Assembly (NCBI GenBank): GCA_027318915.1
Contig: DAHVOH010000072.1
Coordinates: forward strand, 1-14,897
DNA length: 14,897 bases
Source: Clostridiales bacterium
GTDB lineage: Bacteria; Bacillota_E; Sulfobacillia; Sulfobacillales; JAIMBI01
Reading direction: 5' to 3'
Numbering within the stretch: position 1 is the stretch's first letter; each line of letters opens with the position of its first letter. The notes under the pieces are model-generated. The model ran no database searches. It saw only the letters and a program-made list of their open reading frames with translations, and was not told the origin of the DNA. Made by a program: the position numbers and the translations under genes. This document shows, in pieces, positions 1 through 7,919 of the stretch.

Positions 1-64
1 GGACTCTGCGGGCCCCCGCCCGGTTCCGGGTAGACGGAAGCCGCACGCCGCAGGTGTCGTCTTC

Positions 65-91
65 AAAAATGGCTTTCCGGGGCGTGCCCGG
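65..91 (-). terminator. Weak candidate terminator, minus strand
   Basis: On the minus strand a 5-bp stem CCGGG / CCCGG (91-77) is followed after seven bases by TTTTT (69-65). The T run is further from the stem than usual. It could end the sqdB transcript or belong to a gene beyond the edge. I see no convincing gene in 1-227. Confidence 0.25.
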
Positions 92-194
92 TGCGCACCT
101 CAACCCAGGACGCGCTGGATGGAGCCACGCCAAACCGGACCGATCCGGACGCGTCGGCGCCCGGCAGTCCCCATCGGGCGCCCCGGCCCCCGGT

Positions 195-213
195 CGACGC
201 CGGACGGGCGTCG
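195..213 (-). terminator. Hairpin just downstream of sqdB
   Basis: CGACGCC / GGCGTCG form a perfect 7-bp stem with a 5-base loop, 14 bases past the sqdB stop. A second GC-only hairpin follows at 156-182 (GGCGCCCG / CGGGCGCC, 11-base loop). Neither has a T tract on the minus strand, so they would be a non-canonical terminator or mRNA 3'-end stabiliser. Confidence 0.35.
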
Positions 214-227
214 GATCCTGGCGCCGC

Positions 228-1472
<1,245 letters not shown>

Positions 1473-1732
1473 GAGATCATGGGGAACATGGCCGGACGGC
1501 CTGGCAATGCTTGGTCGGCACGCATGCTCCCGGTCCACCGGACCCGGCTCGGCCGTCGCGCGCCCTGGGCGCGCGTCCGGGCTTTCCGCATCCCCGCTAC
1601 AGGACCCAGTCTCTCCGGCACCCTGCTCACATAGTTCGTAGGCAGAGGCATCCATGTCCTCGGCGACCGGGTGGCCGAAGCGGCACGATTCACGGCCACC
1701 TGCGAGCCCGTCCAGAGGCGGCCTCCCCCGTT

Positions 1733-1752
1733 GGCATCGACATGTCTCTGCC
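1733..1752. promoter_or_regulatory. Operator-like palindrome
   Basis: The arms GGCA and TGCC flank the perfect 8-bp palindrome GACATGTC, with two unmatched bases on each side, so 16 of 20 positions are symmetric. It lies between divergent genes, beside an A/T-rich patch at 1753-1776. It does not resemble the usual MntR box, so the binding protein is unknown. Confidence 0.3.
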
Positions 1753-1892
1753 GTCACTCTACACTTTATCAATTCGGTCGGACAGCGCGGTTTTGGCACA
1801 GACGCGGATCGACCCCGAATGCACCGCTCGCGGCCGCCGCGATGTCGCGGGCGAAGGTCCCGTCGCGCAGCACCGGGAGGAGGCGCCGAGCC

Positions 1893-2324
1893 ATGGCTTC
1901 TCCGAGCCAGGAAGACTACATCGAAGCCATCTGGGTCCTGATCGAAGCCAAGGGGTACGCCCGCGTGAGCGCCATCGCGGACCGCCTGGGCATCAGCCCG
2001 GCCTCCGTGAGCAAAATGGTGCGCCGGCTCCACGCGGCCGGATTGGTGATCTATGAACGCTACCGCGGGTTGGACCTGACTCCGGCCGGACGACAGGCCG
2101 GCCAGCGTCTGCTCGCCCGGCACCGCATTCTGGAAGCGTTTCTCCAGCAGCTCGGGCTCAGCGACCGGGCCGAAATCCTGCGCACCGTCGAAGGCGTGGA
2201 GCATCACTTCGGACCGGAGGCGCTCCGCCGTCTCGACCTCCTCGTGCGTCTGGGCCGGCAAGACCCCGAGTGGTGGCAACGCTATCGGCATCTCGCAGAC
2301 GCCGCCGCGCCGCCGCCATCCTGA
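1893..2324 (+). CDS. mntR: Manganese-responsive transcriptional regulator MntR (DtxR family)
   Basis: A 143-aa metalloregulator that in Bacillus represses Mn(II) uptake and activates Mn efflux genes. An N-terminal winged helix-turn-helix (about residues 5-62, with KGYARVSAIAD and SPASVSKMVRRL) is followed by the dimerisation and metal-binding helices; the SH3-like domain of DtxR/IdeR is absent, as in MntR. All six ligands of Bacillus MntR have a counterpart: D8, E11, H77, E100, E103 and H104 (the last three shifted by one residue). The ATG at 1893 has GGGAGGAGG 9 bases upstream and starts where MntR starts; an in-frame upstream extension to 1671 has no RBS and non-coding composition. The next gene on the strand is a carboxypeptidase; no Mn transporter is in the window. 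Its target genes are therefore not shown by context. Confidence 0.92.
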   Translation: MASPSQEDYIEAIWVLIEAKGYARVSAIADRLGISPASVSKMVRRLHAAGLVIYERYRGLDLTPAGRQAGQRLLARHRILEAFLQQLGLSDRAEILRTVEGVEHHFGPEALRRLDLLVRLGRQDPEWWQRYRHLADAAAPPPS

Positions 2325-2340
2325 GGCGACCCCTCGCCCG

Positions 2341-2376
2341 AGCGGTGGAAGCGACCGCCAAGAGTCTCCGCTTTTT
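2341..2376 (+). terminator. Possible terminator after mntR
   Basis: AGCGG (2341-2345) can pair with CCGCT (2368-2372), and TTTTT occupies 2372-2376. Inside, GCGGT / ACCGC (2342-2346 / 2354-2358) is an alternative small hairpin. The stem is short and the loop large, so it is weak. It competes with the hairpin at 2363-2398. Confidence 0.35.
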
Positions 2377-2398
2377 GTGCCGCAGCCGGCAGGAGACT
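2363..2398 (+). promoter_or_regulatory. Leader hairpin upstream of the carboxypeptidase
   Basis: AGTCTCC (2363-2369) and GGAGACT (2392-2398) are perfect 7-bp arms. Inside, TGCCG / CGGCA (2378-2382 / 2387-2391) makes a second 5-bp stem with loop CAGC. Further on, CCCTCC (2401-2406) can pair with GGAGGG (2435-2440) of the ribosome binding site. This might be a regulated leader or just GC-rich sequence. Confidence 0.35.
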
Positions 2399-2448
2399 GG
2401 CCCTCCCCGTCAAATAGGGCTTGTGAAAACGCATGGAGGGGGCTTTTC

Positions 2449-3465
2449 ATGAAGCGCCGGCGGTGGCGGCCGACGCCCCGATTTTTCGTCGTGATCGCGG
2501 TCGTGGCGGCGGCCGCCTATTTTGGGGTCGTTCGGAACGAGCCCGCCCGCCCGCCCGTGGCCGCGTCGGCAGCGGTGCACCATCGCCTCCGCCGGCCAAA
2601 GGCGGCGCCGGTCGATGCCTGGCGGACCGCCGACGCGCCGCCGATGGCGATCAGCGAGCCCGACGGCATCCTGGTGGTCTACGGGCAGCCCAAGCCGTTG
2701 TGGGAGGAAAACCCGGAGGCGGAGGGCCCGGTGGGATCGACCACCAAGCTGATGACGGCGTATTTAGTTCAAGCGGCGCTGCCTATGCAGCAAGTCGTCA
2801 CCATCTCCGACACAGCCGCGGGGACGGGCGGTTCGGAGATGTTCATGGCCCCGGGCGACCATTTCACGGTCCATCAGCTATTGGTCGGCATGTTGCTCCG
2901 CTCCGCCAACGACGCCGCCGTCGCCCTGTCCGAGGCCGTGTCCGGCCACGAAGCGCGGTTCGTCGCCTTGATGAACCGGACCGCGCGCCAATTGGGACTG
3001 CGGCACACGGCCTACGCCGATCCGGACGGGATCTCCCCCGGATCGGAATCGTCCGCCATCGACTTGGTCCGGCTGGCGGAGCTGGATCTCAACTCCCCCA
3101 TCCTCGCCCCCATCTTCATTACCCGCCAGACCTCACTGCCCAAGAACCCCATCGTCATCAACATCAACGGCATGATCTGGCGCGATCCCTATTCCCTGGG
3201 CCTGAAAACGGGCTGGACGTCGGAGTCGCAGGCCTGCGTGGTGTTTGCCTCCAAGCGCTTGGTGGACGGGGTTCCCATCACACTGGTGGGCGTGGTTTTG
3301 CATGGTCCGAGCTTTCCGGTGGCGTACACCGACTCGCAGAACCTCCTCAACTGGGGCTTCCAGACTCTGCAGCCGGTGGTGGCCCGCTGGCTGAAGACCC
3401 ACCGCGTCCCCCATCACCTCAATCCCGGCGCGGCCACCCGCACGGCCGGCGGCTTCTCCCCCTGA
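2449..3465 (+). CDS. Serine D-alanyl-D-alanine carboxypeptidase (peptidase S11 family)
   Basis: A penicillin-binding-protein-type enzyme that trims the terminal D-Ala from peptidoglycan stem peptides outside the cell. All three active-site motifs are present in order: S97-T-T-K100 (in GSTTKLM), S152-A-N154 and K253-T-G255. A basic start followed by a hydrophobic stretch at about 12-27 makes an N-terminal membrane anchor or uncleaved signal. At 338 aa it contains the catalytic domain but not the C-terminal PBP5-type domain and amphipathic anchor of DacA-like enzymes. I chose the ATG at 2449 because GGAGGGGG ends 6 bases before it; upstream in-frame residues look non-coding. It follows mntR by 124 bases, with structured sequence between, so co-transcription is uncertain. 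Family is secure; the specific dac subtype is not. Confidence 0.92.
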   Translation: MKRRRWRPTPRFFVVIAVVAAAAYFGVVRNEPARPPVAASAAVHHRLRRPKAAPVDAWRTADAPPMAISEPDGILVVYGQPKPLWEENPEAEGPVGSTTKLMTAYLVQAALPMQQVVTISDTAAGTGGSEMFMAPGDHFTVHQLLVGMLLRSANDAAVALSEAVSGHEARFVALMNRTARQLGLRHTAYADPDGISPGSESSAIDLVRLAELDLNSPILAPIFITRQTSLPKNPIVININGMIWRDPYSLGLKTGWTSESQACVVFASKRLVDGVPITLVGVVLHGPSFPVAYTDSQNLLNWGFQTLQPVVARWLKTHRVPHHLNPGAATRTAGGFSP

Positions 3466-3486
3466 GGCCGGCGGGATGCTCAACCC

Positions 3487-3533
3487 GGCGGCGGGAGAGA
3501 GGCGGGCCGCGCGCCGCCCTCTCTCCCGCCGCC
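3487..3533. terminator. Bidirectional terminator-like inverted repeat
   Basis: Two perfectly complementary 16-base arms (3487-3502 and 3518-3533, starting GGCGGCGGGAGAGAGG) surround a 15-base loop that can pair further (GCGG / CCGC). It sits 21 bases after the carboxypeptidase stop and 11 bases after the stop of the convergent peptidase, so it can end both transcripts. There is no T tract on either side. Confidence 0.7.
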
Positions 3534-3544
3534 CAGGTCCCGGG

Positions 3545-5467
3545 CTATTCCGGCGAAGTTCGTGCGTGGGACCCAAACCATTGCAAGAGCCGTTGCAGCC
3601 GGTCCTGCCGGTCGCGGGGCCGACCTTGGGCACCGAAGCCATGACTGCCCGGATAGCGGAGAAACTCGGTCTCGACACCGAAGTGCTTGAGGGCCGTGTA
3701 GAACTGCTCGGCCTGCTCGATGGGACAACGGCGGTCAGCCTCTCCGGCCACCACCTGCGTGGGAGTGCGGACCTGGTCGGCATACGCCAGGGGTGAGTGA
3801 GTCCAGAGGTTGTCCCGATTGGTCCACGGATCAGTGCCCAGTTCGCCCGCCGTGAACCACCATCCGATGTCGCTGGTTCCGTAGAATGACAGCAGATTGA
3901 TGACGGGAACCACTGTGCTGGCGGCCGCGAACCGGTGCGTGTGCCCCACCATCCAAGCGGTCATGAAGCCCCCGTACGACGCTCCGGTGATGTACACGCG
4001 GGCCTCGTCCGTGGATCCTTCCGACAGCACGTGGTCCAGCACGGTCTCTAAGTCCATGCGGTCTTGTCCGCCCCAGTCCCCGCGCACCGCATCGGCAAAC
4101 GCTTGTCCGTAGCTCATGCTGCCGCGGGGATTCACCAGCAGCACGCGGTATCCCCGTCCCGCCATCACCTGCGCGTCGAAGCGCACCGTCTCCCCATAGG
4201 CCCCGTGCGGTCCGCCATGGACATAGAGCACCAAGGGGCGCTGGGCCGTCGAGGGGTCACCCACCAGGAACGCGGGGATCTCCAAACCGTCGGCCGCCGT
4301 CGCCGTCAGGGGACGCACCGGCGCCAGCCGATCTGCCGCCCAGGCATTCTCCTCGCTGAGGCGGCTGGCCGTTCCCTTCACCGACCGATAGACTTCGGGC
4401 GGCCGGTCCAGCGATGATCCGGTGAAGAGCAGCAAGGGGCCGTCCGGCGAGTCCACCGCAGCCACCTCATGCACCACGGCGACCGGTGCCTCGATGACCG
4501 TGGACTCGTCGCCGTCAATCAGCCAAAGGTCCGTCCGCCCCCGCCGGGATGCCTGCACCACGACCCGGGTGCCCACCACTTGGGGCCGGCTGGTGACGGC
4601 GCCTGCATTCCAGTCGCTGCCAATCGCTTCCCCCACCGCCAAGTCGGGCGGAAGCTCCACCCGGCTCATCCGCCCGGAGCGATCGAGCCGCAGCAGACAG
4701 CCCTGGGTGGCCGGCCCCTGTTCGTTGTGGTGGCCGTAAAAGTACACGGTCCCGTCGGCGGCGATCGCCGGCGCATGACGGATGCCGGGCCCCTCGGTTA
4801 AGCGGCGCGCCCCGAGCACCGATTTCTCCAAATCCAGGCGAAAAAGGTCCGGCTGCCCCGCCTCGGCTCTGGTCTCGTCGGCCACGCGGCTGAAGACGAG
4901 AAAGCTGCCGTCCGCCGCCACGGCCGGCAGTTCGCAGTCGTAGGGACCCTCCGTCAAGGCTCGGGGTTCCTGGCCCGCCTCCACCCACCAGAGGATCTGG
5001 GCGGCCGGGGGAAAGTATCCGGTGCCGTCAAACTGCCATTGCCAGCGGGCGTATGCCCGGGGAAATTCCGGCTCGGGCACGGCGCCCACGCCCCGGGCGG
5101 CCACAATCACCGCCTCCGTCCCGGGCACCGGCACCAGTCCGGCGAGCCCCCAAAATCTCGGCCCGACCGGTTCCGGCTCTCCCCCGCCGACCGGCATGGC
5201 CATGATGTGATCGCCGTCCTTGCCTCCCCGGCGCACAAACCACAGGCGCCGCCCGTCATTCGAGAAGGCCGGCGACCCATCGTCGGGTCCCGCCGTAACG
5301 TACCGCGTCCGCCCGCCCTCGCACCACAGCAGGCGCGAGCGGTAACCGTCGCCATCCTCGCCCGCGCGCCGCACCACCACCACCCCCACCGACCCATCCG
5401 GCGAGAGCGTGGGACTGAGCACCGATGCCACCCGGGAAAGGTCTTCGACATCCAATCCACTGCCCAA
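3545..5467 (-). CDS. S9 family peptidase (acylaminoacyl-peptidase / prolyl oligopeptidase type)
   Basis: A 640-aa serine peptidase, probably cytoplasmic because no signal peptide is seen, that removes acyl-aminoacyl or dipeptide units from short peptides. Residues about 8-370 contain repeated beta-propeller features (SPTLSPDGS, GSPAFSNDGRRLWFV, LPAVAADGSFLVF, HAPAIAADGTVYF). The C-terminal alpha/beta hydrolase has HGGP at 417-420, the nucleophile S497 in GASYGGF, D578 in GEADRRCP and H609 in YPGSHGF, a complete triad. Its length matches Bacillus YuxL-like proteins. I chose the TTG at 5467: GGAGGT lies 6 bases before it and the protein then begins with the usual short lead into the first propeller blade. 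An ATG at 5500 is in frame but has a poor RBS, and extension to 5989 would run antisense through the APS reductase gene. It is divergent from that gene. Confidence 0.93.
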   Translation of the reverse strand: MGSGLDVEDLSRVASVLSPTLSPDGSVGVVVVRRAGEDGDGYRSRLLWCEGGRTRYVTAGPDDGSPAFSNDGRRLWFVRRGGKDGDHIMAMPVGGGEPEPVGPRFWGLAGLVPVPGTEAVIVAARGVGAVPEPEFPRAYARWQWQFDGTGYFPPAAQILWWVEAGQEPRALTEGPYDCELPAVAADGSFLVFSRVADETRAEAGQPDLFRLDLEKSVLGARRLTEGPGIRHAPAIAADGTVYFYGHHNEQGPATQGCLLRLDRSGRMSRVELPPDLAVGEAIGSDWNAGAVTSRPQVVGTRVVVQASRRGRTDLWLIDGDESTVIEAPVAVVHEVAAVDSPDGPLLLFTGSSLDRPPEVYRSVKGTASRLSEENAWAADRLAPVRPLTATAADGLEIPAFLVGDPSTAQRPLVLYVHGGPHGAYGETVRFDAQVMAGRGYRVLLVNPRGSMSYGQAFADAVRGDWGGQDRMDLETVLDHVLSEGSTDEARVYITGASYGGFMTAWMVGHTHRFAAASTVVPVINLLSFYGTSDIGWWFTAGELGTDPWTNRDNLWTHSPLAYADQVRTPTQVVAGEADRRCPIEQAEQFYTALKHFGVETEFLRYPGSHGFGAQGRPRDRQDRLQRLLQWFGSHARTSPE

Positions 5468-5473
5468 CGAGCC

Positions 5474-5479
5474 ACCTCC
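5474..5479 (-). promoter_or_regulatory. Ribosome binding site that sets the S9 peptidase start
   Basis: A perfect GGAGGT on the minus strand is 6 bases before the TTG at 5467-5465. The upstream in-frame ATG (5500-5498) lacks a comparable site. Confidence 0.7.
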
Positions 5480-5590
5480 GCCTGTGCTTTCGCGCCGCAT
5501 CCCGCGGGTCCCTGCCCGGACCGACGGCGGCCCCGCCGCGTATGGTGTGGCAGCGACCGTCTCCACCCCATTTGCCAAAGGAGCGATGAT

Positions 5591-6295
5591 ATGCCGTCCC
5601 GCCCCCTGGTGCTGACCGAGGAAGAGATCCGTCAGGCAGCCAAGACCCTGGAGTCCCGAGCCCCCGAGGAGTCCCTCCGCTGGGCGCTCGACACGTTTGG
5701 CGACCGCATCAGCCTGGCCTCCAGCTTCGGGCTCGAGGACATGTGCCTCATCGACATGCTGAGTCTCCTCACGCCCGCTCCCCGCGTGTTCTATCTCGAC
5801 ACCGGCCTGCTGTTTGCGGAAACCTACGCGCTCATCGACGAAGTCCGTGAGCGCTACGGGATTGAGCCCGTACGGGTGACGCCCTTCCTGACGGTGGAGG
5901 AACAGGCGGAAACATTGGGGCCGGCCCTTTGGGCCCAAGATCCGGACCGCTGCTGCCATGTGCGCAAAGTGGAGCCGCTGACGCGTCATCTGGCCGGAGA
6001 ATCAGCCTGGATCACGGGCATCCGCCGGGAGCAAACCCCGGCCCGGGCGCGGGCGCAGGTGGTCGAGCCCGATCCCCGTTTTTCCGTCATCAAGGTGAAC
6101 CCCCTGGTCCGTTGGACCACCGACGACGTCTGGACCTACATCAGGGGGCGAAACGTGCCATACAACCGCCTGCACGCTCGCGGCTATCCGTCCATCGGCT
6201 GCCGACCCTGCACCGTCCCGGTCGCACCCGGCCAGGATCCGCGCAGCGGTCGGTGGGCAATGTCCCCCAAGACCGAATGCGGTCTGCATCAGTAG
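5591..6295 (+). CDS. cysH: Assimilatory adenylyl-sulfate (APS) reductase, 4Fe-4S type
   Basis: A 234-aa cytoplasmic enzyme reducing APS to sulfite with thioredoxin as the usual electron donor. The adenylyl-binding part has SLASSFGLEDMCLID (41-55) and LDTG (69-72), followed by GIRREQTPAR (143-152). The cysteine pairs C121-C122 (RCCHVRKVEPL) and C204-x2-C207 (GCRPC) are the 4Fe-4S ligands that mark APS reductases rather than cluster-less PAPS reductases. The catalytic Cys is C230 in the C-terminal KTECGLH. The ATG at 5591 has AAAGGAG 7 bases upstream. It is divergent from the peptidase (123 bases between starts) and its last 7 bases overlap the convergent response regulator. No ATP sulfurylase or sulfite reductase is in the window. 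Its product, sulfite, is the substrate of the sqdB enzyme about 4 kb away. Confidence 0.95.
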   Translation: MPSRPLVLTEEEIRQAAKTLESRAPEESLRWALDTFGDRISLASSFGLEDMCLIDMLSLLTPAPRVFYLDTGLLFAETYALIDEVRERYGIEPVRVTPFLTVEEQAETLGPALWAQDPDRCCHVRKVEPLTRHLAGESAWITGIRREQTPARARAQVVEPDPRFSVIKVNPLVRWTTDDVWTYIRGRNVPYNRLHARGYPSIGCRPCTVPVAPGQDPRSGRWAMSPKTECGLHQ

Positions 6296-6672
6296 TCGGG
6301 AGGGGCTGCCATGGGCTCTCGGAGGAGATGCTCGACCGCCGCCACCAGCGCCGCCAGCGAAAATGGCTTGGCCAACAGCCCATAGCCGCTCGGTTCGTTA
6401 TGAAACCCGCTCATCAACATCACGCGCGCTGCAGGTTGGCCGGCCGCACAAAAGCGGTCGGCCAACTCCTGCCCGTCTCGACCCCGAAGCGACCGGTCAA
6501 CCAGCACGGCGTCAAATGGCCCCTCGGCCGCAAATGCGGCCCAGGCGGCGTCGACGCCGGTGGCTGTCACCACCGCCATGTCCACCGCCGTCAGCGCCGC
6601 CTCGACCAGGCTCACGATGGCGGGGTCATCATCCACCACCAACACGCGCCGCCCCGCATGCTTGTGCGTCAC
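6289..6672 (-). CDS. Single-domain response regulator (receiver only)
   Basis: A 127-aa CheY/Spo0F-like receiver. Visible are the beta-1 acidic cluster VLVVDDDPA (D14-D16), the phospho-acceptor D59 in FDAVLVDRSL, S88 in VMLMSGF and K102 in AKPFS. There is no output domain: the protein ends 25 residues after the conserved Lys. The GTG start at 6672 has GAGGTGG about 7 bases upstream. After the phospho-acceptor the usual MPxxDG stretch is RSLRGRDG, so the common Pro is absent. No histidine kinase is in the window, so the partner is unknown. The 3' end overlaps cysH by 7 bases in convergent orientation. The family is clear; the pathway cannot be told. Confidence 0.85.
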   Translation of the reverse strand: MTHKHAGRRVLVVDDDPAIVSLVEAALTAVDMAVVTATGVDAAWAAFAAEGPFDAVLVDRSLRGRDGQELADRFCAAGQPAARVMLMSGFHNEPSGYGLLAKPFSLAALVAAVEHLLREPMAAPPDY

Positions 6673-6731
6673 GCTTGCACCACCTCGTCCCCTGCACCTT
6701 GCCCGATTCCGTCGCCGCGACGGGCCGTCAT

Positions 6732-6761
6732 TTGCGCCCAGTTCGCCCCATACCGTATACT
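6732..6761 (+). promoter_or_regulatory. Candidate promoter of the leader upstream of the PAP2-like gene
   Basis: TATACT (6756-6761) matches five of six positions of the -10 consensus. Its best -35 at normal spacing is only TTGCGC (6732-6737, spacer 18). The sequence around it is A/T-rich for this DNA. Because GTATAC is palindromic, a promoter on the minus strand for the response regulator is also possible. Confidence 0.4.
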
Positions 6762-6767
6762 GCTGAG

Positions 6768-7082
6768 GATATCCTTTCCAGGAACTCCGCGGGCGGAGAC
6801 GCTCAGGGAATCGGCGAAGGGAGGGTCCGAGCGATCTTTGCCGGAGTGACTCAGGCGATATCGGCTCGCGGGGCGCCATGACTAGGCGCAGCCGCTCCGG
6901 GGCGGGATCGGGATGCTCGACATCGCCTCCGCGGCCTCGCGGACACTTTCTTGCGATACCGCTCCTCGTGGCGCGGGGCCGGAATCGGGGGCATCGCCGG
7001 GCGGGCGTCGCGTTCGGGCATCCGCACGGCGGAGGGCGGCGTGGCCCCACCTTCGGAGTGCCGGCGGGGCCCGTTCGTTTTT
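6768..7082 (+). ncRNA. Putative structured leader RNA or small RNA of unknown class
   Basis: Between the response regulator and the PAP2-like gene lie about 530 bases with no believable gene. A transcript from the TATACT box would start near 6768. It could form helices at 6785-6789/6794-6798 (CTCCG/CGGAG), 6812-6819/6836-6843 (8 bp with one G-U), 6841-6846/6895-6900 (CCGGAG/CTCCGG) stacked on 6862-6866/6890-6894 and 6873-6877/6885-6889, and 6928-6933/6938-6943 (TCCGCG/CGCGGA, 4-base loop). The second and third helices share 6841-6843, so they exclude each other. It ends in a terminator-like hairpin with T5. It does not fit the riboswitch, tmRNA, RNase P or SRP motifs I know. Helices are easy to find in GC-rich DNA, so this is a hypothesis. 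Confidence 0.35.
7043..7082 (+). terminator. Intrinsic terminator-like hairpin inside the leader
   Basis: GGCCCC (7043-7048) pairs with GGGGCC (7066-7071), followed by CGTTCG and TTTTT (7078-7082). An alternative pairing GGGC (7034-7037) / GCCC (7044-7047) would break the stem, as an antiterminator does. It lies about 120 bases before the start of the next gene. Confidence 0.45.
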
Positions 7083-7203
7083 GCTTGATGACGGTGTCGG
7101 CGGGAGCGTCTGCCGTTCGTCCGCGTATCTGCGGCGCGGCGACCGCCGGACCACGACGAGTAGCGGCCCGAGGCGCTGTCCGCGCCGTCTTCGGAGGTGT
7201 GCG

Positions 7204-7776
7204 ATGAAGGCCGCGGCCCGCGTCATTTCCGTGATTTTCAATCCGGTGGTGTACATCGGACTCTTTCTCTTGTATGTCTTGGCCATCAGTCATGGGCGCC
7301 TGCTGGGTCCCGCCACCGTGGGATTCCTTTTTCTGGGCGCCATTCCCGCCGTCCTCCTGTTTTACGGCATCCATCGCGGCTGGTGGTCCGACCTCGACAT
7401 CTCGGCATTGCATGAACGCCGCACCTACCTGCCCTGGGTGGTGCTGTCCGCTCTGGTGCTGGTGGCGGTGGCGGTGCTCTTGCACTTTCCTCGTGTCCTG
7501 CGCTTCAGCCTGACCGGCATGGTCATCTGGCTCATTGTGACCACTGCCGTCAGCTGGTTCTGGAAAATCAGCATCCACGAAGGCGCGACGGTGGGCATCG
7601 TCGTTCTAATGTGGGTGCTGTTCGGCGCCGGCTGGGGTCTTACGCTTATTTGGACACCCTTTGTGGTGGGCTGGGCGCGTTGGATCCTCAACAAGCATAC
7701 CGTCGCCCAACTGGTGGCCGGGGCCGGATCCGCGCTCTTCAGCATTGCCGTCGCCTGGCTTTTGGTGCACCCCTGA
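7204..7776 (+). CDS. PAP2-superfamily-like integral membrane protein
   Basis: A 190-aa protein with about six hydrophobic segments (roughly 10-29, 34-55, 76-94, 102-120, 129-150, 170-188). Two blocks resemble the phosphatidic-acid-phosphatase fold: K121-ISI-H125 before the fifth segment, and R159-x5-H165-x3-Q169 in ARWILNKHTVAQ. The latter matches the classical SRx5Hx3D motif except that Asp is Gln. ISALHERRTYLPW is also typical of small PAP2-like proteins with this variant. If active it would hydrolyse a lipid phosphate or pyrophosphate at the membrane; activity is inferred, not shown. The start has a perfect GGAGGT five bases upstream. In-frame upstream residues look non-coding. It sits behind a long leader with a terminator-like hairpin and 143 bases before an exporter operon on the same strand. 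Confidence 0.65.
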   Translation: MKAAARVISVIFNPVVYIGLFLLYVLAISHGRLLGPATVGFLFLGAIPAVLLFYGIHRGWWSDLDISALHERRTYLPWVVLSALVLVAVAVLLHFPRVLRFSLTGMVIWLIVTTAVSWFWKISIHEGATVGIVVLMWVLFGAGWGLTLIWTPFVVGWARWILNKHTVAQLVAGAGSALFSIAVAWLLVHP

Positions 7777-7822
7777 AGCCCCCGGCCCGCGGGCCGATCT
7801 GGGCGGCGCGTCCCGGCAGACC

Positions 7823-7850
7823 TTGAGTCGGCTCGCCGGAGCGTTATGCT
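7823..7850 (+). promoter_or_regulatory. Candidate promoter of the two-adaptor ABC exporter operon
   Basis: TTGAGT (7823-7828) and TATGCT (7845-7850) each match four of six consensus positions with a 16-base spacer, 70 bases before the first gene. A 14-bp GC palindrome at 7783-7796 lies between the previous stop and this site, without a T tract. Confidence 0.4.
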
Positions 7851-7919
7851 GAACGGGGAACTGATTAGACCAGATTCAGCAGATGGCGCGCCCGTGTTCA
7901 CCGGACGCGAGGGGGATTC

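Noticed and set aside
5468..5989. N-terminal extension of the S9 peptidase to an 814-codon frame
   Set aside because: It would run antisense through the start of the APS reductase gene, and a perfect RBS precedes TTG 5467.
6768..7203. OLE RNA, because a large RNA precedes a roughly 190-aa membrane protein
   Set aside because: OLE RNAs are about 600 bases and sit among isoprenoid and related genes; here the element is about 315 bases, the neighbours differ, and the protein looks PAP2-like.
6878..7207. 109-codon plus-strand frame overlapping the PAP2-like start by ATGA
   Set aside because: The overlap looks like translational coupling, but the product is Arg/Gly/Pro-rich, lacks a domain and has no good ribosome site.
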